Positions 18,766-26,567 of a stretch of 26,567 nucleotides of DNA are shown here, piece after piece. Position numbers and translations under genes: made by a program. The notes beneath the pieces are model-generated. The model ran no database searches, had not been told where the DNA came from, and worked only from the letters and a program-made list of their open reading frames with translations. Origin of the DNA: Altimarinus sp964500515 (GTDB lineage: Bacteria > Patescibacteriota > Gracilibacteria > BD1-5 > UBA6164); contig CAZCNE010000013.1 in NCBI GenBank assembly GCA_964500515.1, positions 1 to 26,567 on the forward strand. The letters run 5' to 3'. The first letter of the stretch is position 1, and every line of letters begins with the position of its first letter.

Positions 18766-18909
18766 TATAATTTACCAAGTAGTTTTATGATTTTTGTTAT
18801 ATTAGGAAACAAGAATTAGATAATAAATCCTTATTGTTTATTTCTTGAAACTTAATATTTCAAATATTTCATATAAATTACTTGATTTTAATATTTAACA
18901 AATTTATTT

Positions 18910-21096
18910 ATGTATTGAATTTCAGATAAAAAAGCACCAGAAATTAAATCTCTTAAAAAGACTTATGATATTGAGTGAAAAAAACTTATTTTTGAGTCTT
19001 GAAAATTAGCATTTTTATCTAATTGATCTGTTACAATTAGTGATGAATTTTGAAATATGCTTTTAGTTACTTGTTGAATAAAAGAAGAATGATTAAATAA
19101 AGAAGCAGATTATTTTCCATTATCTGTAGAGTATCAAGAAAAATACTATGCAACTTGAAAAATTTGATGAAATAGATTTCAAAAAAGAGAATGAAGACCG
19201 AGTGAGCAAGCTGTAATTAGCGCTAGAATTATAGATAGACCAATAAGACCAATGTTTCCAAAATGACTTATCAATGAAACTCAAGTTATAGCGACTGTTC
19301 TTTCTAGTTCAAATAAATCTGATTTAAGTTATCATTGAATTTCAGGAGCTTCTTTAAGCTTACTTATGACAGATATTTCTTTTGAGTGACCAGTTTCTTG
19401 AGTTAGAATAGTTATGGATAATGAAAAAAAATTTATTTTTGATCCAAGTTTTGAAGAAGAAGAAAATTCAAAGTTAAATTTAGTTGTTGCTTGAACTACT
19501 GATGCTATAACTATGGTAGAAGCAGAAGCTAATGAAGTAAGTGATGAAGATATGATGGCTTGACTGGAATTTGCTCACAGTATTATAAAAAAGATATGTG
19601 AAGCTCAAAGTGATTATATTTCAGAATATAAAAAAGTTTTTGGTATTTATAAAGTAAAAGAAACATACAATAAACCAGATGAAACTTTATTTGAGTCTGT
19701 AAAAACTTTTTTAACGCAAGAAAAATTAGAAATTTTGTATGGTACTTGAAAACATGAATTTCAAGAAAAACTTATAGAATTAAATGAAGAAACTAAGAAT
19801 TATTTGATAGAAAAAAATCTTTTTGAAATTAAGGATTGAGAAGATATCGAAACTGTAAAAGAAAATATGACTTTTGTTTGAGATTTGGTATATAAAAGAG
19901 TAAAAGAAATAATGAGAAAAAATGTGCTTGAAAATGAAAAAAGACTTGATGGTAGAAAATTAAACGAAGTTAGAAAAATTGTATGAGATGTTTGAGTTTT
20001 GCCAAGAACTCATGGAAGTGCTTTATTTCAAAGATGATTAACTCAAATTTTATCTGTTACAACTTTATGATGACCGGATGATATACAGATAATTGATGAT
20101 ATGTATGAAGAAGATACAAAAAGATATATTCATCATTATAATTTTCCTCCATATGCAGTTTGAGAAGTTAAATTTCTTAGATGACCATCAAGAAGGGATA
20201 TAGGACATTGAAGACTTGCTGAAAAAGCTCTTGAACCAGTATTACCAAGCAAAGAAGAATTTCCTTATATGATTAGAGTTGTTTCTGAAACTATGACTTG
20301 CAACTGATCAAGTTCAATGGCTTCAGTTTGTTGAAGTACTATGAGTTTAATGCATGCTTGAGTTCCTATAAAAGAACCAGTTGCTTGAGTTGCAATGGGG
20401 ATGATTTATGATGAAGAAACTTGAAAATACAAGATTTTATCAGATATACAAGCTCAAGAAGATTTTTTATGAGATATGGATTTCAAAGTTACAAGAACAA
20501 AAAATTGAATTACAGCTATGCAACTTGATGTAAAAATAAAATGACTTAGTTTCCAGGTATTTAAAGATGCTTTTTCTCAGTGAAAAGAAGCTATAATGTA
20601 TATAATGTGAGAAATGTTTAAAATAGTTCCAGAAGTAAGTAAAGAGCTTTCTCTGTATGCTCCTCGTATTTTATCTATAAATATTCCTGTTGATAAAATT
20701 AGGGAAATTATATGAAAATGATGAGAAAATATACAAAAAGCTGAAGCCGATTTTTGAGTTTCTATTCATATAGAAGATGATTGAAAAACTTTTGTTACAT
20801 GAAAAGATTTTATTTGAGCAGAAAAAGCTTTGGCTTGGATTAAAGAGGGGATTTGGGAGCCTGAAGCTTGAGATTTACTAACTTGAAAAGTTGTAAATAT
20901 TATAACTTGAACAGGTGCAATAGTTGAGTTTAGAGGAAAAACTTGAATGATCCATATTTCTAAATTGTCTGATAAAAGAGTTGCTAGCGTAGAAGAAGTT
21001 GTAAAAGTTTGAGATAGTGTAGAAATAGAAGTTTTAAATATAGATAAAGAAAAATGAAGAATTTGATTAAAATTATTACAAAAAAATGAAAATTAA
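18910..21096 (+). CDS. pnp: Polyribonucleotide nucleotidyltransferase (PNPase)
   Basis: 728 aa (E. coli 711). Two RNase PH domains are separated by a helical domain. The first includes 'RPSEQAVISARIIDRPIRPM'. The second has 'GRKLNEVRKI', 'HGSALFQRGLTQ' and the active site 'LSDIQAQEDFLGDMDFKV' with Asp512 and Asp518, equivalent to the catalytic aspartates of E. coli. The KH domain has the GKGG loop at 602-605, with three of its glycines written as TGA. A C-terminal S1 domain ('GAIVEFRGKTGMIHISKLSD') follows. PNPase degrades RNA 3' to 5' by phosphorolysis. First gene of a long same-strand run reaching dnaX. Confidence 0.96.
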
Positions 21097-21142
21097 TTAA
21101 ACTTGAAATAAATGAAGTTTACAATATTAATTTATAAAAAAT

Positions 21143-21670
21143 ATGTTAGAAAAAGAAATAAAAATACTTTGAATAGATAGGGAAAAATTAATAGAAAAAC
21201 TAAAAAATTTGTGAGCTACAAAAACTTATGAATGATATGTAGAAGATACTTATTTTGATTTTTGTAGTTCAGGACTTGAATGACATAAAAGACTTTTTAG
21301 GATTAGAGAAAAAACTGGATGCCATTTATACACTATTAAAAAGAAAGAAAAAGGAAAAAATATGAAAATTTGTCAAGAATTTGAATGTAATATAACTGAT
21401 CCTGCTTGATTTAAAAAAACTCTTGAAAAATATGGTTTACAAGCGACAAGATGAAAGAAAAAATATAGAATTTCGTATAGTTTAGATTGAATTGAATTTG
21501 ATATAGATAAATACGAAGAAATTCCAGCATTTTTGGAAATTGAAGCAGCTGATGGAAAAACTATAAAAAAATGGATAGAAAAACTTGATTTAAAAGAAAA
21601 TATAACTAAGAAGTTTTGATCAAGAAAACTTTTTGAATATTATGGAGTTGCTTATAATAATTTAAAATAA
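21143..21670 (+). CDS. CYTH-domain protein (class IV adenylate cyclase / triphosphatase-like)
   Basis: 175 aa. The N-terminal ExExK signature is present as Glu3-x-Glu5-x-Lys7 in 'MLEKEIKILGID'. Alternating charged strands typical of the triphosphate tunnel follow: 'YVEDTYFDF', 'LFRIREKTG', 'YTIKKKEKG', 'ICQEFECNI', 'KKKYRISYSLDGIEFDIDKY' and 'AFLEIEAADG'. CYTH enzymes act on triphosphorylated substrates (ATP cyclisation, thiamine triphosphate or inorganic triphosphate hydrolysis). Which reaction applies cannot be told; the small stand-alone form often is a triphosphatase. It lies between pnp (46 bp) and murE (5 bp). Confidence 0.82.
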
Positions 21671-21675
21671 TATTT

Positions 21676-22962
21676 ATGAATATAAAGAAAAAAATTGCTT
21701 TAGATAACCCTTTTAGACTTTTGTATCATAAGATAAGGGCTATTTTAGCTAATTTAATTTATGGTTTTCCAAGTAAAGAAATGATAATAATTTGAGTTAC
21801 TTGAACAAATTGAAAAACCACAACTACAAATATTATAGCAAAATGATTACAAAAAGCTTGATACAAGATTTTTATGTTTTCGACAATAAATATAATTATG
21901 GATAAGCAAGAAATAGTAAATAATACAAAAATGACTTCGCCTGATCCATTTTTACTTCAAAAACTTCTAAAAGATGCTAAAGAAAAATGATGTAAAATTG
22001 CAGTTATAGAAACAAGTTCTCATGCTATAACTATGAGTAGAAATTATGGTTTAAATTATGATATAGCTGTTTTGACAAATATAACTCAAGATCATCTTGA
22101 TTTACATAAAAATATGGAAAATTATGTGAATACAAAACTAGAATTATTTAAAAAATTGATTACATATAAAAGAAAAAAATGAATTAAAAAAGTAGCAATA
22201 ATAAATAGTGAATCAGATTATAAAGAATTATTTTTGTCTGAAACTTATGATGTTATGTATAGCTATTGAGAGAACCCAAATTCAACCTTGAAACTTGAAA
22301 ATATAAAAAATGATTTTGAATTTACTAATTTTGATATAAGAATTGCTTGAGCTTTGATAGATTTGCAAACTCCACTTAGATGAAAGTTTAATATTTATAA
22401 TATAATGGCAGCAGTTGGTGTTTTTGTATCTTTTTGAATTAAACCTGATAAAATAAAAGAAATAATAAAATCAATTTCTTGAGTTGCTTGAAGAATGGAA
22501 GAAATAAAAAATGATAATTGATACAAGATTTTTGTAGATTATGCACATACTCCTGATGCTTTAGAAAAAGTATTGAAAACATTAAAAGAAATAAAATGAA
22601 TAAAAAGAATAATTACAGTTTTTTGAGCGACGTGAGATAGAGATAGAACAAAAAGACCAATTATGTGAAAAATAGTTTCTGAATTATCTGATGTAGTTGT
22701 TTTGACTCAAGATGATGATTATACAGAGAAAACAGAAAGTATAATAAAAGATATTTTGCCTTGAATTGAAAGAAAAGAATGAGATGATTTTTGGATTATA
22801 AAAGAAAGAAGGGAAGCTATAAGAACAGCTATTCTTACAGCAAAAGAAAATGATATAATTTTGATTGCCTGAAAATGAGATGAACATCTTCTTATTACAA
22901 ATGATTGACCTATAAAATGGCATGATAGGGAAGTTGTGGAAGAGGTTTTGAAGGAAGTTTAA
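21676..22962 (+). CDS. murE: Short MurE-type Mur ligase
   Basis: 428 aa, against about 490 in typical MurE. The ATP loop 'GVTGTNGKTTT' sits at residues 40-50 instead of about 110, so the N-terminal UDP-MurNAc-binding domain is largely missing. The central domain has 'MTSPDPFLLQKLL', 'VIETSSHAI' and 'LTNITQDHLDLHKNMENY' (metal/ATP site). 'TPLRGKFNIYNIMAAV' and the C-terminal domain 'VDYAHTPDALEKVL', 'FGATGDRDRTKRPIM' and 'IAGKGDEHLLI' follow. These are MurE signatures. The motif that reads DNPR in diaminopimelate-type enzymes is 'DDDYTEK' here, so the added amino acid is uncertain. It ligates an amino acid to the peptidoglycan precursor peptide, or acts on another Mur-like substrate. Confidence 0.87.
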
Positions 22963-22980
22963 ATAAGTTTAAAAAATATT

Positions 22981-23703
22981 ATGAATAAATGAAATTATAC
23001 TTTTTCTGATGCTATTGAGCAAGTTATGATGAATAACTGATATTATGCACCTCTATCTTTAATATATAAAGAATTTCACAAATATAGAAAAAAAACTTGA
23101 TTAACACCTGATAAAACAATTCAAGAAAGAGTACAAAGAGATAAAAGATTTACAAAAATTTGATATTGAGTATATGCTTTAACTAAGTTTTTAAATAAAT
23201 TACCCAAAGAAAAAGAAATTAAATCTGAAAAAGATAAGGCTGAAAGAATTCACTCAAGAATTCAATGAATGTTGATTGAAATATGAAATATGAATTGATA
23301 TGATACTTATACACCTGATAAAAATTGAATTTTTCAAAATAAAGAAATATGAAAAATCACGACTTTACATAAAATTCCTTCCTTTACATATGAAAAGATA
23401 ATAAATGACTCGATAAAATTTATTGATGTTATTTGGTTTAATGATAGATGATTTCCCTCTAAATTAATTGAAGTTGAAAATTCGACGGATTTTAGAGCAG
23501 GATTTATCAAGTTTAATGAAATTCAAGATTTTAGAACTGATTTTTTATTTATAGCCCCGTTGGAAAGAAAAAATAAATTTGAAACTGAAAGAAAAAAATC
23601 TTCATTTAAAAATATAAAAGATAGATGTGCTTTTCAAACATATGAGTTTGTTGAAAATTGGTATAATCACCATTTAGAATGAAAAAAATTTAAAAATATA
23701 TAA
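22981..23703 (+). CDS. Restriction endonuclease-like protein: HARE-type winged helix plus PD-(D/E)xK nuclease
   Basis: 240 aa. Residues 7-68 ('YTFSDAIEQVMMNNGYYAPL' to 'GYGVYALT') look like the HARE-HTH winged helix found in restriction enzymes and RNA polymerase delta. The C-terminal domain has 'IKFIDVIWFNDRG' with Asp149 and 'LIEVENSTDFRAGFIKFNEI' with Glu164-Val-Glu166. This gives a D-x14-E-x-E core of PD-(D/E)xK nucleases in the subtype with 'EVE(n/s)(s/t)T...G..k..(d/e)' after it. An adenine DNA methylase gene follows 172 bp downstream on the same strand, so the two form a likely type II restriction-modification pair. The gene starts 18 bp after murE. The recognition sequence is not predictable from this. 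Confidence 0.78.
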
Positions 23704-23750
23704 AAAGATATTTATAATCTGTTGAAAATCTCTTATTATCATGTAAAATA

Positions 23751-23781
23751 AGCCAAATTTAATAATTTGGTCTTTTTATTT
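23751..23781 (+). terminator. Intrinsic terminator between endonuclease and methylase genes
   Basis: CCAAATT (23753..23759) pairs with AATTTGG (23764..23770) around a 4-nt loop, followed by TCTTTTTATTTT. It would separate the endonuclease transcript from the methylase. Confidence 0.75.
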
Positions 23782-23814
23782 TATTTAAGATTTAAATAAT
23801 TTTTTATATAAAAA

Positions 23815-23851
23815 ACTTGACTTAAATGTCACTTTTTAATTTTATTATAAG
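23815..23851 (+). promoter_or_regulatory. Candidate promoter/operator of the methylase gene
   Basis: TTGACT at 23817..23822 and TATTAT at 23843..23848 (20-bp spacer, long). An imperfect palindrome TGACTTAAATGTCA (23818..23831) overlaps the -35 position and could be an operator. Independent expression of the methylase is expected because a terminator lies just upstream. Confidence 0.35.
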
Positions 23852-23875
23852 TAAAATTATTTAATAATAATTAAT

Positions 23876-24943
23876 ATGAATTACATAGGTTCAAAAAAAA
23901 GTTTACTTGATTTTATTTATAAAAACATTATAAATGTAGTGTGAAATAAAGATTTTGTTTTAAGTGACCTTTTTGCTTGAACTTGAATAGTTTGAAGATA
24001 TTTTAAATCAAAATGACACAAAGTAATTGCAAATGATTTGCAGTATTATAGTTATGTTTTAAATAGGCATTATATAGGAAATCATACAGATTTATATTTT
24101 ACAAATCTTGTTTGAGAAATTCCAGAATTGTTCGTTTGAAATGTAAACTCTTACAAGGAAATTGTTTGTGATTATTTGGATAATTTACCTTGAAAAAAAT
24201 GATTTATATATAAAAACTATTCTCTTTGATGAACAAAATGAAAAGAATTTGAAAGAATGTATTTTTCTGACAAAAATGCTATGAAATGTGATGCTATAAG
24301 AAGTAAAATTGAAAAATGGAAAAGACAATGAAAAATAAATGAAAATGAATATTATTTTTTACTTTGTAGCTTACTTGAATCAACTGATAAAGTAGCAAAT
24401 ACAGCAAGTGTGTATGGAGCGTTTTTAAAACATTTAAAAAAATCTGCACTTAAACCTCTAACCCTTGTTCCAGCAGATTTATTTTTAAATGATCAGGAAC
24501 ATAATATATATAATGAAGATGTAAATTTTTTGATAAAGTATACAAGTCATGATGTGGTTTATTTGGATCCACCTTATAATCATAGACAGTATAGTTGAAA
24601 TTATCATTTACTTGAAACTATTGCTAGATACGACAATCCAAAAATAAAATGACTTACTTGAATGAGAAATTGTAATGATCAAAAATCTTTGTATTGTAGT
24701 AGAATAGAAGTAAAAAAAATTTATAAAGATTTGATAACAAATATTGAAGCAAAATATATATTTTTGAGTTATAATGATGAATGATTGATGTCTCTTGAAG
24801 ATATAAAAGAAATTATGTCCAAAAGATGAGAATATTGAGTTTTGAAAAAAAATTATAGAAGATTTAAGGCTGATAAAACAGGAAATAGAAATCATAAACA
24901 AGATAAGACAATAGAGTATTTACATTATGTAAAAATAAAATAA
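23876..24943 (+). CDS. D12-class N6-adenine DNA methyltransferase
   Basis: 355 aa. It starts with 'MNYIGSKKSLLDFI', the D12-family opening (motif X). Motif I 'DLFAGTGIVGRYF' is at residues 31-43, 'VIANDLQYYSYVLNRHY' follows, and the catalytic motif IV 'DPPYNHRQYSGNYH' is at 231-244. 'YIFLSYNDEG' corresponds to motif V/VI. These enzymes transfer methyl from SAM to N6 of adenine. The long insert between motifs I and IV (about 190 residues) is the target-recognition region. As the partner of the upstream nuclease it would protect host DNA. It is followed 17 bp later by dnaX. Confidence 0.92.
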
Positions 24944-24960
24944 TATTTAAAATTCCTATA

Positions 24961-26427
24961 ATGAGCTTTGCAATAAAATATAGACCAAAAGATTTTACAA
25001 GTGTTGTTGGACAAAAATTTGTCAAAGAAACACTTAGAGAGGCTATCAAAGAAGATAAACTTGTTTGAGCTTACCTTCTTTGTTGACCAAGATGAACAGG
25101 AAAAACAAGCATTGCTCGTATTTTTGCAAAAAGTATTAATTGTTTAAATCCTCTTGATTGAAATCCATGTCAAAAGTGTGAAATTTGTCAAGCTTTTAAT
25201 GAAAATAAATTAATTGATGTTATAGAAATAGATGCTGCAAGTCATACTTGAGTTGATAATATAAGAGATATAATAGAAAAAGCTCAATTTGTTCCAAACA
25301 AAGCAAAATACAAAGTTTATATAATTGATGAAGTACATATGTTGAGTTCTTGAGCATTTAATGCTCTTTTAAAGATTTTGGAAGAACCCCCAAGTTTTGT
25401 TAAATTTGTGCTTGCAACAACAGAAATTCAAAAAATTCCCGAAACTATTTTATCAAGATGTCAAAGATATGATTTCAAAAATATTGATTCAGAAGATATA
25501 AAAAACCAGCTTATTTATATAGCAAAAAAAGAAAAAATTAAAATAGATGAAGATAGCTTGGATTTTATAGTTAAAAATTCTTCTGGATGACTTAGAAATG
25601 CGATAGTTTCATTTGAACAATATATAGTTTGAAATGAAATAAATTACAATAATATCGTAAAAAATATATGAATAACAGAAGTTTCATTTTTGAAATGATT
25701 TTTGTATAATTTGGTGAATAAAAATTTTCAAATCATAGATGATTTCGAAGAAATAATAAATAATTGAAAAAATATAAAACTTTTTTATAAAGACCTTATT
25801 TATCTCACTCGTGATGAAATTATAGAAAAGATTAAAGCATGAGAAAATTCTATAGAATTATTAAAAATTCTTGAGATACTTGATGAAACTTATAGCAAAA
25901 CAAAAAATTCTATGGATGAAAAAATTACTTTGCTTTCAGGATTATTAAAAGTGGTTTATAGAGACGAATTTAAATCATTTTGAGAAAAATGAAATACAAT
26001 AAAAAATCCTTTAAATATTGAAGAAGTAAAAAGTCTTGAAAATAATAATAATTTACAGAAAGAAAAGAAAAATAATTCATGACAAAAATCAGATATTTCA
26101 AAGAAAAAAGAAGAAGAAATATTGGATATTTGTGATATAGAGGATGTTTTTTGATTAGAAGATGATTCTTCAAAGTCTTCTGAAAAAAATGAAACAAGTG
26201 ATTTTTCTTTAGAAAATCTTATGAATAAAATCAAAGAACTTTGATGAAAAGCATCTATAAATACAGCTATAAAAACATGAAAATTCAATTTTGATTGAGA
26301 AGAATTAATTTTGATTCCAAAAACAAAATTTGAATGACAAGCTTTGTATGATGGTGAATCAAGATGATTGATTTTAAAAGCACTTGAAGAGTTAGGACTT
26401 AGAGAAGTTATATTAAAAGTAGAATAA
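24961..26427 (+). CDS. dnaX: DNA polymerase III clamp loader subunit gamma/tau
   Basis: 488 aa. Walker A 'GPRGTGKT' is at residues 42-49, zinc cysteines at 61, 70, 73 and 76, Walker B 'IIDEVHML' around 121-128, and the sensor 'LATTE' followed by the arginine-finger motif 'LSRC' (164-167). After the collar domain (about residues 230-330) comes a Lys/Glu/Ser-rich linker and a short C-terminal domain. The protein is shorter than E. coli tau (643) and nearer to the gamma-like length seen in many small genomes. It loads the sliding clamp at primed sites. Last gene of the pnp-to-dnaX run. Confidence 0.95.
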
Positions 26428-26463
26428 AAATTTTGTAATTTATATTTTTTGTATAAACTACAT

Positions 26464-26485
26464 AAGTATTTTTTTAAATACTTTT
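26464..26485 (+). terminator. Terminator-like hairpin after dnaX
   Basis: AAGTATTT (26464..26471) pairs with AAATACTT (26476..26483) around TTTT and ends in a short T run. All-AT stem, so moderate strength; it lies only a few bases before tRNA-Lys. Confidence 0.5.
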
Positions 26486-26488
26486 AAT

Positions 26489-26564
26489 GGATTGATAGCT
26501 TAGTTGGTAGAGCAGGGCCCTCTTAAGGCCAAGGTCGCGGGTTCGAATCCCGCTCGATCCACCA
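26489..26564 (+). tRNA. tRNA-Lys (CUU)
   Basis: 76 nt with encoded CCA. Acceptor GGATTGA/TCGATCC, D-arm GCTTAGTTGGTAGAGC, T-arm GCGGG-TTCGAAT-CCCGC, discriminator A73. The anticodon loop CTCTTAA gives CUU. The first anticodon-stem position would be a G-A mismatch (27-43), the other four pairs are G-C. Standard D-loop GG is present, unlike in tRNA-Gly(UCA). Confidence 0.9.
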
Positions 26565-26567
26565 AAT

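Noticed and set aside
22981..24943. A multi-gene anti-phage defence island beyond the restriction-modification pair
   Set aside because: Only the nuclease and methylase are present. The flanking genes are housekeeping, and no transposase, integrase or flanking repeats were seen.
24608..25049. Minus-strand ORFs across the methylase end and dnaX start
   Set aside because: Antisense to well-supported genes; hydrophobic composition is a by-product of the AT-rich complement.
25524..25530. A AAA AAA slippery heptamer in dnaX as a programmed -1 frameshift for a gamma product
   Set aside because: A -1 shift there would end the protein after about 193 residues, inside the ATPase domains, unlike known gamma forms. 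Poly-A runs are common in this sequence, so this one is probably incidental.
1..26567. Widespread apparent pseudogenes and short ORFs when TGA is read as stop
   Set aside because: The pieces join into full-length, motif-complete proteins when TGA is glycine, and a tRNA with anticodon UCA is present.

Overview
This is a very AT-rich bacterial chromosome segment that reads correctly only if UGA codes for glycine (NCBI code 25). With the standard code almost every gene breaks into short pieces at TGA. With TGA = Gly, long intact proteins appear, and TGA falls on invariant glycines: the P-loops of RecF, MurE and DnaX, the GxxG of the PNPase KH domain and the PiT signature. TGG is still used for tryptophan, and every gene ends in TAA or TAG. 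A minus-strand tRNA at 13602..13680 has anticodon UCA, discriminator U73 and a G1-C72/C2-G71/G3-C70 acceptor, as expected of tRNA-Gly(UCA). This places the organism in the CPR/Patescibacteria lineages Absconditabacteria (SR1) or Gracilibacteria (BD1-5); I cannot decide which.

Layout. 1..894: three 23-bp iterons and an AbiEi-like winged-helix regulator. 887..4799 (minus): a cell-surface block made of a prepilin-anchored leucine-rich-repeat protein (with a frame change at an A7 run), an FkbM methyltransferase and a membrane-anchored Ig/FnIII-like protein. 4901..6245 (minus): gatC-recF. 6307..7328: a small membrane protein, a lipoprotein and tRNA-Cys. 7543..10746: a thioredoxin-CcdA fusion, an ECF-type sigma factor and a membrane anti-sigma-like protein. 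10862..12286: PiT phosphate transporter. 12293..13680 (minus): rsmE, a small basic protein and tRNA-Gly(UCA). 13795..15933: MscS-like membrane protein and an rRNA m5C methyltransferase. 15936..16565 (minus): lexA with a palindromic operator candidate. About 16709..16811: candidate small structured RNA. 16837..18728: coiled-coil secreted protein and AI-2E family transporter. 18910..26427: pnp, CYTH protein, short murE, a restriction endonuclease and D12 adenine methylase pair, and dnaX. 26489..26564: tRNA-Lys(CUU).

How they fit together. Most genes are housekeeping (replication/repair: recF, dnaX, lexA; RNA: pnp, rsmE, rsmF; translation: gatC and tRNAs; wall: murE). The accessory content is the surface block, which would suit an epibiotic or host-attached lifestyle, and the restriction-modification pair lodged between murE and dnaX. 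Genes are tightly packed with several overlaps, and no stretch over 300 bp lacks a gene. All protein calls are by eye from translation; no database search was run.
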